DNA of 64,000 bases, from NCBI RefSeq assembly GCF_026343295.1, contig NZ_JAPELY010000004.1, positions 124,001 to 188,000 of the forward strand, in the 5' to 3' direction. This document shows positions 24,965 to 36,200 of the stretch, piece after piece. Made by a program: the position numbers and the translations under genes. The stretch's first letter is position 1; each line of letters opens with the position of its first letter. Under the pieces are notes generated by a model, which was given only the letters and a program-made list of their open reading frames with translations, did not search any database and was not told the origin of the DNA. Source of the DNA: Streptomyces sp. NBC_00083 (lineage in GTDB: Bacteria; Actinomycetota; Actinomycetes; Streptomycetales; Streptomycetaceae).

Positions 24965-25899
24965 AGGACGGGGGCGGGGTGAGCGAGACGGAGTTCCTGG
25001 GGCGGCTGAAGAAGTTCGAGGGGCAGGCCGCGGCGACCGCGGGGGTCGGCAAGGACCTGGTCAACGAGCCGATGATCAGGCACTGGTGCGAGGCGATGGG
25101 TGACACCCATGCCGCCTACACCGGGCCCGACGCCATAGCGCCGCCCACGATGCTCCAGGCCTGGACGATGGGCGGCCTCTCCGGGCACGGCGACGGCACG
25201 GGCCGCGCCACGGCCTACGACGAGCTGTTCGAGCTGCTCGACGGCGCGGGATACGCCTCGGTGGTGGCGACGGACTGCGAGCAGGAGTACGTACGCGACC
25301 TGCGCCCCGGCGACCGCGTCAGCTATGACGCGGTGATCGAGGAGGTGTCGGAGCGCAAGACCACCAAGCTGGGCACCGGCCACTTCATCACCACGCGGAT
25401 GGACGTCCTGGCCAACGGCCGGCTCGCGGGCACCCACCGCTTCCGCATCCTCAAGTACGCGCCCGCGCAGCGTGGTTCGTCGGCGGCCGCTCAGCGGCGG
25501 CCCGCGCGACCCCGGCCCGTCGTCAACCGGGACAACGCCGGATTCTGGGCGGGAGTCGCCGAGCACCGGCTGCTCATCCAGCGCTGCACCGACTGCGCCG
25601 AGCCGCGCTTCCCCTGGCTGCCGGGGTGCCATGCCTGCGGATCGGCGCGGTGGGAGGCGGAGGAGGCGAGCGGCGAGGGCACCGTGTTCTCGTTCGTCGT
25701 CATGTACCACCCGCCCTTCCCCGCCTTCGACCCGCCCTACGCGGTCGGCCTGATCGAGCTCGCGGAGGGCGTGCGGATGATCAGCAATGTGGTGGGGGTG
25801 CCGGCGGACGAGGTGCGGATCGGCATGCCCGTGCGCCTCGAATTCACGCGCGTGGACGCTGAGTTGGAGCTTCCGCTCTTCCGGGCGGCGGTGGCCTGA
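24961..25899 (+). CDS. MaoC-like N-domain plus DUF35 OB-fold, ChsH2-like
   Basis: 312 residues. Residues ~1-150 form a hot-dog (MaoC-like) domain with DLVNEPMIRHWCEAMGD and a C-terminal RMDVLANGRLAGTHRFRI. Residues ~190-312 form a DUF35 domain: a zinc ribbon CTDC...CHAC in RCTDCAEPRFPWLPGCHACG followed by an OB-fold. This two-domain order and length match mycobacterial ChsH2, which pairs with ChsH1 as a hydratase and whose DUF35 half activates the Ltp2 aldolase. The GTG at 24961 overlaps the previous stop; GTG 24979 is an alternative. Confidence 0.87.
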   Translation: MKDGGGVSETEFLGRLKKFEGQAAATAGVGKDLVNEPMIRHWCEAMGDTHAAYTGPDAIAPPTMLQAWTMGGLSGHGDGTGRATAYDELFELLDGAGYASVVATDCEQEYVRDLRPGDRVSYDAVIEEVSERKTTKLGTGHFITTRMDVLANGRLAGTHRFRILKYAPAQRGSSAAAQRRPARPRPVVNRDNAGFWAGVAEHRLLIQRCTDCAEPRFPWLPGCHACGSARWEAEEASGEGTVFSFVVMYHPPFPAFDPPYAVGLIELAEGVRMISNVVGVPADEVRIGMPVRLEFTRVDAELELPLFRAAVA

Positions 25900-27008
25900 T
25901 GGACTTCACGCCCACCGATGAGCAGGCCGCCGTGCGCGACCTCGCGGCTCAGATCTTCGGGGACCTCTCGACCCATGAGCGGCTCGCCGCAGCCGGCACG
26001 GGCTCCGACGCCGAGCTGTGGAAGGCGCTGTGCGCGGCCGGGCTGCCCGCGGCCGTCGAGGAGGTCGGCCTCCTCGGCCTGGTCCTCGCCCTTGAGGAGC
26101 AGGGCAGGGTTACGGCCCAGGTCCCGTTCGCGGCGGCCTGTGTCTACGGCATCCTCGCGCTCGCCGCGCACGGTACGGCCGGACAGCGCGAGCGGCTGCT
26201 CCCGGCGCTGCGCGACGGTACGGCGGTGGCGACCGGAGCGTTCCCCGCCGGAGCGGGGCGCGTACGGGCGGTCGGAAAGGGGGAGTTGACCGGGACCGTC
26301 CCGTTGGTGCCCTGGCTGCGGGACGCCACCCATGTGCTGGTTCCGGACGAGGAGCGGCGCCTGTGGCTGGTGCGGGTCGCCGACGCGGAGACCGCACCCG
26401 TGGAGACGACCGCGCCCTGGTCGGCAGGGCGTCTCACGCTCGCCTCCACACCGGCCGAGCGCGTGGGCGGGCCGGCGGCGGGGGCGGCGCCCTACGAGGA
26501 CGTACTGGCCACGGCCCGCACCGCGTTCGCAGGGCTCCAGGCGGGGGTCTGCGCCGGCGCACTGGCCAGGGCGGTCCGGCACACCACGACCCGGGAGCAG
26601 TTCGGGCGGCCCCTCTCCACCAACCAGGCGGTGCTGCTGCGCGCCGCCGACGCGTACATGGACACCGAGGCGATACGGGTCACGTCGTACGAGGCGGCCT
26701 GGCGGCGGGACGAAGGGCTGCGGTACGGGACGCACGCGCTGACGGCGGCATGGTGGGCGTCCGAGGCCGGCACCCGCGTCGTGCACGCGGGCCAACATCT
26801 GCACGGCGGCCTGGGGGCCGACCTCGAACACCCCGTGCACCGGCACTTCCTGTGGGGCCGGCAGCTCGATGCCTACCTCGGATGCGGGGCGGAACTGCTG
26901 GCGGAATTGGGGGAGTTGATTGTGTCGGAGCGGCGCGAGGCAGCGGAAGGGACGGCGGAAGGGACGGCAGCAGGGACGGCGGCTACGGAGGGGCTGGTGG
27001 AGGCATGA
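25899..27008 (+). CDS. acyl-CoA dehydrogenase, FadE28 (ChsE1)-like
   Basis: 369 residues. The N-terminal half is diverged and short of the usual FAD contacts; the C-terminal half is typical: RHTTTREQFGRPLSTNQAV, then AGQHLHGGLGADLEHPVHRH, ending in helix FLWGRQLDAYLG. This pattern, a degenerate subunit beside a canonical one, is that of heterotetrameric steroid acyl-CoA dehydrogenases. The ATG at 25899 shares a base with the previous stop (TGATGG). The C-terminal 20 residues are a repetitive Glu-Gly-Thr-Ala tail (EGTAEGTAAGTAATEG), probably disordered. Confidence 0.85.
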   Translation: MDFTPTDEQAAVRDLAAQIFGDLSTHERLAAAGTGSDAELWKALCAAGLPAAVEEVGLLGLVLALEEQGRVTAQVPFAAACVYGILALAAHGTAGQRERLLPALRDGTAVATGAFPAGAGRVRAVGKGELTGTVPLVPWLRDATHVLVPDEERRLWLVRVADAETAPVETTAPWSAGRLTLASTPAERVGGPAAGAAPYEDVLATARTAFAGLQAGVCAGALARAVRHTTTREQFGRPLSTNQAVLLRAADAYMDTEAIRVTSYEAAWRRDEGLRYGTHALTAAWWASEAGTRVVHAGQHLHGGLGADLEHPVHRHFLWGRQLDAYLGCGAELLAELGELIVSERREAAEGTAEGTAAGTAATEGLVEA

Positions 27009-27547
27009 GGGCAGGAGACGAGCTGCCGCCGCTGGAGATAGCGATCACCCGGACCCTGATCGTGGCGGGCGCGGTGGCCTCGCGCGACTACCAGGACGTG
27101 CACCACGACGCGGTGCTCGCGCGGGAGAAGGGGTCGCCGGACATCTTCATGAACATCCTGACCACCAACGGCCTGGTCGGCCGCTACATCACGGACTGCT
27201 TCGGGCCGACGGCGCGGCTGCGGGCGGTGAGGATACGGCTCGGGGCGCCCAACTACCCGGGGGACACGATGACGTTGACCGGCACGGTCACGGAGGTGGA
27301 GGGGGAGGACGCCGTGGTGCGGGTGACGGGGGCCAACGGGCTCGGCCACCACGTCACCGGCACGGTACGGGTGTCCGTGCCGGCGCCGGCGGCGGAGTCC
27401 ACGCCGGTGTCCGTGCCGGAGCCCATGTCCGTGCCGGCGCCCGCGCCGTCGTCCCGGCGGGAGCCGGGGCCTGAGCCGGGGCCCGAACCGGTGCCGCGTC
27501 CGGGGCCGGGCGCGGGGGCGGCTTCCGGCAGCGGGGTGGCGTCATGA
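27005..27547 (+). CDS. MaoC-family hydratase, ChsH1-like with a Pro-rich extension
   Basis: 180 residues. Residues 1-125 are a hot-dog hydratase domain with the hydratase-2 motif ASRDYQDVHHD (residues 25-35) supplying Asp and His. The remaining ~55 residues are almost only Pro, Ala, Val, Glu and Ser (PVSVPEPMSVPAPAPS) and have no counterpart in mycobacterial ChsH1, which is about 129 residues. ChsH1 and ChsH2 together hydrate the 17(20)-unsaturated steroid CoA thioester. The ATG overlaps the preceding stop by four bases, and the following gene overlaps its stop (ATGA). Confidence 0.85.
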   Translation: MRAGDELPPLEIAITRTLIVAGAVASRDYQDVHHDAVLAREKGSPDIFMNILTTNGLVGRYITDCFGPTARLRAVRIRLGAPNYPGDTMTLTGTVTEVEGEDAVVRVTGANGLGHHVTGTVRVSVPAPAAESTPVSVPEPMSVPAPAPSSRREPGPEPGPEPVPRPGPGAGAASGSGVAS

Positions 27548-28710
27548 GCGTGCGCGGGGCCGATTCGCTCGGCGGGCGGGCGGCCGTCGTCGGGATCGGG
27601 GCGACCGAGTTCTCCAAGGACTCCGGGCGCAGCGAGCTGAAGCTGGCGGTCGAGGCGGTCCACGCGGCACTCGACGACGCGGGGCTCGCGCCCTCGGACG
27701 TCGACGGCCTGGTGACGTTCACCATGGACACCAGCCCCGAGATATCCGTGGCGCAGGCGACCGGCATGGGCGAGCTGTCCTTCTTCTCGCGTGTCCACTA
27801 CGGGGGCGGCGCGGCCTGCGCCACCGTGCAGCAGGCGGCGCTCGCGGTCGCCACCGGGGTCGCCGAAGTGGTGGTCTGCTACCGGGCGTTCAATGAGCGC
27901 TCGGGGCGTCGCTTCGGCTCCGGGGTGCAGCAGCGTGAGCCGTCGGCGGAGGGGGCGGCGCTCGGCTGGGCCCTGCCGTTCGGGCTGCTCACCCCCGCGT
28001 CCTGGGTGGCCATGGCGGCGCAGCGTTATCTGCACACGTACGGGCTGACGCCCGAGGTGTTCGGGCATGTCGCCGTCACCGACCGACGCTATGCAGCGAC
28101 CAACCCGGCGGCCTACTTCCACGGCAAGCCGATCACCCTGGCCGATCATGCGGCGTCGCGGTGGATCGTCGAGCCGCTGCGGCTCCTCGACTGCTGCCAG
28201 GAGACCGACGGCGGACAGGCGATCGTCGTCACCACCGCGGAGCGGGCCAGGGACCTGCGGCAGCGGCCCGCCGTGATCGGCGCGGCGGCGCAGGGAGCCG
28301 GCCGTCGACAGGAGGCGATGACCAGTTTCTACCGGGACGGGATGACCGGGCTGCCCGAGATGGGGGTGGTCGCCCGGCAGCTGTGGCGGAGCTCCGGGCT
28401 CGGCCCCGCCGAGATCGACGTGGCGATCCTGTACGACCACTTCACGCCGTTCGTGCTGATGCAGCTGGAGGAGTTCGGGTTCTGTGGGCCGGGGGAGGGC
28501 GCCGACTTCGTGGCGGCGGACGCGGTGCCGCTCAACACGCACGGAGGGCAGCTGGGCGAGGCGTATCTGCACGGCATGAACGGCATAGCGGAGGGAGTGC
28601 GGCAGATCCGGGGCACATCGGTGAACCAGATACCGGGCGCGGCCCACGTCCTGGTGACGGCCGGCACGGGCGTCCCCACGTCGGGGCTGGTCCTGGGGAG
28701 GGAGGGCTGA
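27544..28710 (+). CDS. ltp2: thiolase-fold lipid-transfer protein, Ltp2-like aldolase
   Basis: 388 residues of the SCP-x/thiolase family. Recognised parts are the start RAAVVGIGATEFSKDSGRSE, the substrate-loop ILYDHFTPFVLMQLEEFGF, and the C-terminal NTHGGQLGEAYLHGMNGIAE. The Tyr in YDHFTPF lies where Ltp2-type aldolases carry a catalytic tyrosine. Thiolase nucleophile Cys residues do not sit in the usual motif. In the igr pathway Ltp2, with the DUF35 half of ChsH2, splits off propionyl-CoA by retro-aldol cleavage. It is the last gene of the overlapping five-gene operon. The symbol is by analogy. Confidence 0.86.
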   Translation: MSVRGADSLGGRAAVVGIGATEFSKDSGRSELKLAVEAVHAALDDAGLAPSDVDGLVTFTMDTSPEISVAQATGMGELSFFSRVHYGGGAACATVQQAALAVATGVAEVVVCYRAFNERSGRRFGSGVQQREPSAEGAALGWALPFGLLTPASWVAMAAQRYLHTYGLTPEVFGHVAVTDRRYAATNPAAYFHGKPITLADHAASRWIVEPLRLLDCCQETDGGQAIVVTTAERARDLRQRPAVIGAAAQGAGRRQEAMTSFYRDGMTGLPEMGVVARQLWRSSGLGPAEIDVAILYDHFTPFVLMQLEEFGFCGPGEGADFVAADAVPLNTHGGQLGEAYLHGMNGIAEGVRQIRGTSVNQIPGAAHVLVTAGTGVPTSGLVLGREG

Positions 28711-28794
28711 CACGACGTCGGGGCCGGAGGCCGGCCCCTGGGAGGGAGGGCTGACACGGCGTCTGGGCTCGCCCCTGGTGGAGGGACGCCTGAC

Positions 28795-28857
28795 GCTCGC
28801 CCCGGTCACCGACCCCGCTCGCCCCGGTCACCGACCCCGGTCGCCCCGGTCACCGCG
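28795..28857 (+). repeat. 22-bp tandem repeat, 2.9 copies
   Basis: The unit GCTCGCCCCGGTCACCGACC plus CC occurs at 28795 and 28817, and a slightly changed partial copy at 28839. It lies in the gap after the igr-like operon. A second pair, GGAGGGCTGACACG, occurs at about 28700 and 28744. Confidence 0.75.
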
Positions 28858-28943
28858 GGCCGGACGGCTGATCCTCCGCACGGACGGCCGACGCTGCGGG
28901 CTGAGCGGTGGCCGGGTGGTGCGGGGGGCCGTTCACTCGGGCC

Positions 28944-29873
28944 ATGCGCCGCCTCAAGAGCAAGCAGCCCGCCGCCCGTTCCGCGACGAGTTCCGCGACG
29001 AGTCCCGCCACGACCTCCCTCACCACTTCCCGCACCACCTCCCTCGCCACGTTTCTCAGCGCCGGCCTCGCCGCCCTCCTCGCCCTCGTCACGCTGCTCT
29101 CCCCCACGGCGGTCGCGGCCCCGGCCGACGACGGGCCGGACGACGAACGCGTCGCGGTCGCGCCGCACTTCACCGGCGCCGCCTTCGACACCTGCAACAC
29201 GCCGTCGCTGGCGGCGATGCGGGGCTGGCGGAGCTCGTCGTACCACGCGGTCGGCATCTACTACGGAGGCCGCGGCCGGCACTGCACGGCCCAGCCCAAC
29301 CTGAACCGGAACTGGGTGAGCGAGGTGCACGAGATGGGGTGGCAGGTGCTGCCCGTCTTCGTGGGGTCGCAGGCGCCGTGCGTCTACGCCAAGAACAAGC
29401 AGGGAGTGCGGATCGGGAGCCGGCCGGCGGAGCAGGGCAGCTCCGAGGCGGGCCAGGCGGTGCGGGAGGCACAGGCCCTCGGCATCCTGTCCGGCAGCCC
29501 GCTCTTCCTCGACATGGAGGCGTACGACGTGGGCAACGCGGCGTGCGCCCGCACCACGCTCGACTTCGTGCGGGCCTGGAACCGGGAAGTGCGCGGACAC
29601 GGCTACCTCCCCGGGTTCTACAGCAGCGCGGATTCCGGGGTGCGACAGATGGAGCAGGCGCGGCAGTCCGGGGTGGGCGACCTGCCGGCGGTGATCTGGT
29701 TCGCCCGCTGGCACACCGAGGCCGCCGTATACGAGGAGGAGTCGCTGCGCGAGGACGGCTGGCGCCGGTCGCGCATCCACCAGTACGCGGGTGACGTGAC
29801 CGAGTCGCACGGCGGGTACCGGCTGGCCGTGGACCGCAACCAGGTCGACGCCCCGGTCGCCCGCATCGGCTGA
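28944..29873 (+). CDS. secreted DUF1906 (Rv2525c-like) glycoside-hydrolase-like protein
   Basis: 309 residues. The N-terminus has a long Ser/Thr/Ala region and then a hydrophobic stretch (FLSAGLAALLALVTLLSPTA) ending Ala-Val-Ala-Ala, a likely export signal. The DUF1906 barrel follows: FTGAAFDTCNTPSLAAMRGW, AVGIYYGGRGRHC, GWQVLPVFVGSQ, LFLDMEAYD, GFYSSADSG and VIWFARW. Acidic residues in the LDMEAYD strand are candidates for catalysis, as in lysozyme-like TIM barrels. Two cysteine pairs fit an exported fold. It is a separate, secreted relative of the large protein at 17532. The long signal start could be later than 28944. Confidence 0.83.
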   Translation: MRRLKSKQPAARSATSSATSPATTSLTTSRTTSLATFLSAGLAALLALVTLLSPTAVAAPADDGPDDERVAVAPHFTGAAFDTCNTPSLAAMRGWRSSSYHAVGIYYGGRGRHCTAQPNLNRNWVSEVHEMGWQVLPVFVGSQAPCVYAKNKQGVRIGSRPAEQGSSEAGQAVREAQALGILSGSPLFLDMEAYDVGNAACARTTLDFVRAWNREVRGHGYLPGFYSSADSGVRQMEQARQSGVGDLPAVIWFARWHTEAAVYEEESLREDGWRRSRIHQYAGDVTESHGGYRLAVDRNQVDAPVARIG

Positions 29874-29886
29874 AGCGGGCCCCCGC

Positions 29887-29920
29887 TCAGCCCCCCGGCC
29901 GCCCCCGGCCGGGGGGCTGA
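29887..29920 (+). terminator. hairpin terminator after the DUF1906 gene
   Basis: TCAGCCCCCCGGCC (29887-29900) pairs with GGCCGGGGGGCTGA (29907-29920), 14 perfect base pairs with a six-base loop, 13 bases after the stop. No T-run follows, which is usual in Streptomyces. Confidence 0.7.
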
Positions 29921-30051
29921 ACCCTGAGGGCCGGGGTCGCGTCCTCCACCTTCAGGAGGTGCAGCCACCCCCACCCCTACAACCTGAGGCGGACACCGCT
30001 TCGGGACCTGGGGCCGATCCCGGGGGGCCTTCGCGCTCATAGCGTGGAGCC

Positions 30052-30597
30052 ATGACAACGCCCGTCTGCACCACCGCCTCCCGGGCGGCGACGCCCTACC
30101 CCGCGTACGCGTCCTTCTCGTCGTACGTCCGCGCAAGGGGCCCCGTGCTGCTGCGCACCGCGCGCTCGCTGACCGCGAACGCGAGCGATGCCGAGGACCT
30201 GCTGCAGACGGCGCTGACCAAGACGTACGTCGCCTGGGACCGCATCGAGGACCACCGGGCGCTCGACGGCTATGTGCGCCGCGCGCTGCTCAACACCCGT
30301 ACGTCGCAGTGGCGCAAGCGCAAGGTCGACGAGTTCGCCTGCGAGGAGCTGCCCGAGCCGGAGACCGTGCCCGGCCCGGACCCGGCCGACCAGCAGGTGC
30401 TGCACGACGCCATGTGGCGGGCGGTGATGAAGCTGCCCGACCGGCAGCGGGCCATGGTCGTCCTGCGGTACTACGAGGACCTGAGCGAGGCGCAGACCGC
30501 CGAGGTGCTGGGCGTGTCCGTGGGCACGGTGAAGAGCGCGGTGTCGCGCGCGCTCGGCAAGCTCCGTGAGGACCCGGAGCTCGAACCCATACGGTGA
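30052..30597 (+). CDS. ECF RNA polymerase sigma factor, SigE family
   Basis: 181 residues. Sigma region 2 (~24-95) contains ANASDAEDLLQTALTKTYVA and the -10 recognition helix YVRRALLNTRTSQWRKRKV. Region 4 (~120-172) has LPDRQRAMVVLRYYEDLSE and the helix-turn-helix TAEVLGVSVGTVKSAVSRAL for -35 binding. Length and motifs match the SigE-type Streptomyces ECF group. No anti-sigma gene is adjacent. It reads in the same direction as the acyl-CoA ligase at 30772, 174 bases downstream. Confidence 0.9.
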   Translation: MTTPVCTTASRAATPYPAYASFSSYVRARGPVLLRTARSLTANASDAEDLLQTALTKTYVAWDRIEDHRALDGYVRRALLNTRTSQWRKRKVDEFACEELPEPETVPGPDPADQQVLHDAMWRAVMKLPDRQRAMVVLRYYEDLSEAQTAEVLGVSVGTVKSAVSRALGKLREDPELEPIR

Positions 30598-30771
30598 CGC
30601 CCGGTGACGGCCGGTTCCCACGCGGCGTTCACCGCCGGAGTATCCGCAGGTAACTTCGCGGAACCCGGCCCGAAACTACTCCCGGGTAGTGACATACCGC
30701 GCGGTACGTGAGCAGAATTCGGCAGACCCTATCGCCACAGAGCGCACCGTAGCGCTCACCGGGAGGACGCC

Positions 30772-32427
<1,656 letters not shown>

Positions 32428-32533
32428 CTCCGGGGCGGCCGGTCGGCCAGACCGGGACGGCGGCAGCGGTCAGCTGGGTCCGGGCGGCACGACCGCGGGC
32501 CGGCCCGGTCGGCGGCCGTACGGCCGGTGGCCG

Positions 32534-33118
32534 CTAGCCGTGCAGCCAGCGGCGCAACAGGCGGCTCGTGGTCGGCATGGCGACGTACGTCATGAGCACG
32601 CTGAACAGCACGGTGAACACGGCGGTCCGCGCCACCAGCGGCAGGCCGGTCAGATAGGGCCCGAGCACCGCGTTGCCCAGCAGGGAGATCGGGAAGATGG
32701 CGAGGCCCGAGCTGATCGCCATCTTCCAGCGGGGCGGCGCGGGCCGGGTCGCGCCCGGCTTGGCGAACCAGGTTTCCATGCCGGTCAGTTCGCGCCGGGC
32801 TATCTCGGTGTGGTGGTGGCCCGTGCAGTTGGAGAAGAACAGGGCCCGTTCCGCCGAGCTCTGCCAGCGTTCGAGCGCGGCCGCGTCGCGGAAGCGGTGG
32901 ACGAGGAACCAGGGCGCCCCGGGGGTGGCCGGCCGGAAGAGACCGTGGCCGAGATGGCCGGGGAAGCGCCGTGCCGCGGCGAGGATGTCGCTCGCCCACT
33001 GCTCGAACGCCTCCGCGTACCCCTCCTCGACCTGGCGGGCGATGAGCAGGGTGACCTCGCCGTTGTCGGCGGGGACGGTGGTGTGTTCCTGACGCATGGC
33101 GGAGCGCGTGGGGGCCAC
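32534..33118 (-). CDS. antibiotic-biosynthesis-monooxygenase-like domain fused to two membrane helices
   Basis: 194 residues. The first ~115 are an ABM-type alpha/beta barrel domain (EVTLLIARQVEEGYAEAFEQ, then FPGHLGHGLFRP, LVHRFRD, LERWQSSAERALF). Two membrane helices follow (~131-155 and ~162-184). This arrangement, a ferredoxin-like domain on a small membrane anchor, is a known uncharacterised actinobacterial protein type. GTG 33118 is preceded by GAGGAG at good distance; ATG 33097 is the alternative. It is convergent with the acyl-CoA ligase gene. Confidence 0.8.
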   Translation of the reverse strand: MAPTRSAMRQEHTTVPADNGEVTLLIARQVEEGYAEAFEQWASDILAAARRFPGHLGHGLFRPATPGAPWFLVHRFRDAAALERWQSSAERALFFSNCTGHHHTEIARRELTGMETWFAKPGATRPAPPRWKMAISSGLAIFPISLLGNAVLGPYLTGLPLVARTAVFTVLFSVLMTYVAMPTTSRLLRRWLHG

Positions 33119-33242
33119 GGGCCTCTCCTCGTGGTTCGTACGGTGTCGCGCGCCGCCGCCAGCCTACGCACACGGCCGCGCGACACCAGGCCCCGTCACC
33201 TCTCCGTAGGCCCCGTCACCTCTCCGTGCCCGCCGGAACGGG

Positions 33243-36200
33243 CTAGTTGGTGCCGATTTTCGCCAGAAGGTCCACGATGCGGCCCTGTACCTCGCCGCTG
33301 GTGGACCGTTCCGCCAGGAACAGGACCGTCTCGCCGGACGTGAGCTTGGGCAGCTCGGCCCGGTCGATGCCGGCCGAGGTGTAGACGACCAGCGGCGTGT
33401 GGTTCAACTGGCCGTTGGCGCGCAGCCAGTCGACGATTCCGGCCCGTCGGCGGCGCACCTGCATCAGGTCCATCACGACGAGGTTCGGGCGCATCTGGGC
33501 GGCGAGCGTGACCGCCTCGGAGTCGGTGGCGGCGCGCGCGACCTGCATGCCGCGCCGCTCCAGGGTCGCGGTGAGCGCGAGCGCGATCTCCTCGTGCTCC
33601 TCGATGAGCAGCACGCGCGAGGGGTGCTGCTCGCTGTCGCGCGGCGCGAGGGCCTTGAGCAGGACGGCCGGGTCGGCGCCGTACGCCGCCTCCCGCGTGG
33701 CCTGCCCGAGCCCCGCCGTGACCAGGACGGGGACCTCCGCCGCGACCGCCGCCTGACGCAGCGACTGGAGCGCGGTACGCGTGATGGGGCCGGTCAGCGG
33801 GTCGACGAACAGCGCGGCCGGGAACGCGGCGATCTGCGCGTCGACCTCCTCGCGGGAGTGCACGACGACGGGCCGGTAGCCGCGGTCGCTGAGCGCCTGC
33901 TGCGTGGAGACGTCGGGCGCGGGCCACACGAGCAGCCGGCGCGGGTTGTCGAGCGGCTCGGGGGGCAGCTCGTCGTCGACGGGCTGCGGCTGCGGCCGGT
34001 TGGCCACCTCGACCGCGCCGCCGGGACCGTCGAGTGGCTCGGGCCCCTCGGCGCCCTCGTCCGGTGCCCCGATGGCGTACGCGCGGCCCTGGCCCTCCGA
34101 GGGGGGTGAGGGCAGCACGGGCTGCGGGCGGGCCGGGGCGTCGGCCGGCCGCTCCACACCCTCAGGAGGTGTACCGAGCTTGCGGCGCCGGCCGCTGGGC
34201 TGCCCGGCCTGCGTGGGGTGCGCGGGGGCGGGTGCCTGGGCCTGGGCCTGGGCGGCCTGGGCCTGCGCGAAGGGGGTGCCCTGCCCGAGCGCGCGCACGC
34301 TGAACGCGCGGCCCTGGGTGTCCCCGGCAACGATCGGGATCCCTCCGGGCGGGGTCTCGGCGGGCAGCGGCTGCCGGGTGGGCCGCGGCGCCTGCCCCTG
34401 CGGCGGTACGGGACCGGCCGCACCCGTCACCGCGCGTGCCGCCCACTCGGGCTGCTCCGCCGGGTGCGGCTGGGGCGGGGTGTGCTCGTCCAGCGGGTCG
34501 CCGGGGGCGGGGTGCCCGGGGGCGGCGGTACGGGTGCGCGTGCGCCCACCCGCGGCCGGGCCGGCGGCGGGCGTCCGCTCCGCGGGCGAACTCCCGGCCA
34601 TGACCGGGGAGCCTCCGGGGGTGGGACTTGTCCCCGCGGGGCCGACGGGGGTGGGGCCTGCGGGGGTGAGGCCGGTGGGGGCGGGGCCGGTGTGGGCGGG
34701 GCCCGTGGGTGCCGGGCCCATGGGTGCGGCACCCACGGGGTTCGCTGCGGCGGGGTTCGTCCCCGGGCCGGTCCCCGAGGCGGCCGGCCTGGAAGCCGGG
34801 TTCAGGGGGGCGCCGTCCGGGGTGGGGCCGGCCGGAGCGGGGCGGGCCGGAGCCTTGCCCATCGAAACAGGGCCCGTGGGCTGAGCGCCCATGGGTCGAG
34901 CACCCGTGGGCTGAGCACCCATGGGCTGAGCACCCATGGGTTGAGCGCCCATGGGTCGAGCGGTGCCAGTGGGCTCAACTCCCGTGGGCGTAACGCCTGT
35001 TGGGGCACCACCCGTGGGCGGGGCGCCCATAGGTCCGGCACTTGCAGGGTCAACACCCGTAGGTCCGGCGCCCGTAGGTCCGGCACCCATGGGCCCAGCG
35101 CCCACAGCCCCGGCACCCATGGGCCCAGCGCCCACAGCCCCGGCTTCCGCAGTGCCAACCGGCACAGAGCCAACGGCCGCGGGACCGGCTGCCGCAGGAC
35201 CGGCTCCCATGGGGGTGCCCGACGGCGTGCGCGGCGCGGGGCCGACACCCGCGGCCCTCGGGTCAGCCCCCGCAGGGGCTCCGCCGGGGGAGACGGCCGC
35301 GGCGCCCGGTGTCCCGGCGCTCGCCCGGCCGGCAGCGTCCGTGTTCGTGCCGGGGCCCGAGCCCATGTGTCCCGCACCCATGGCGCGAGCACCTACAGGG
35401 CGGACGGAGTCGTGGTGTCCCGGCGCCGGGGCGTCGGCCGTGGTGAAGGCCGGCGGTGCCGGGTGCGGGGCGCGGTCGGCGTCGGCGGGCGGCAGCGCGA
35501 ACGCGGTCCGCACCGAGCCGGCCTCCTGACCCTGGGCGGAGCCGGTCGCACCGGCCGGAGCGGAACCCAGGGCGCGCCTGGCCCGTCGCCCGGTCGGCTC
35601 GCCCGCCCCTTCGCCGGAACCGGAACCGGAACCAGAAGCGGGATGGGAGGACGGAGCGGACGCGGAGGAGGGGGCGGAAGAGGAGCCCCCAGCTCCCTGT
35701 CCCGTAGCTCCCTGTCCCCCAGTCCCCTGCCCCAATGCCGTCGGCCCCTCCGCTCCTCCCGGCGCGGGCAGCGCGCGGCGGGCGCGGCGGCCGGTGGCCT
35801 CCGTCGGCACGCCCTGCGGCGGCACGGTCTCGCCGAGCGCGGCCCGGCCCATGCCGGAGGACTCGCGGGCGCTCTCCGCGCCGGTGACGACGGACCCCTC
35901 GGAGGCCTGTCCGCCCCCGCCGCCCTGGGGCAGAGCGAGTGCGGCCGCCTGCTCGGCGGGGCTGGGCCGGCCGCGGCGCCGTCCCGAACCGGAGGCGGCG
36001 CCCACCGCGGGCGCGTCGGCGCCGGGCACGCTCCCCGGAGCGCCGCCGTTTTCGCCGTCGCCGATGTGCTGCTGGGCCGGGATCCGGGCTCGGTCACCGT
36101 CCGGGCCGCCGTCGCCCTCCCCGGCGCCCGAGCCCGAACCGGAGCCCGGACCGGACTCGGCGCGCGCCCGGCGGCGCCCGGTCGGCGACTTCTCCTCGGT

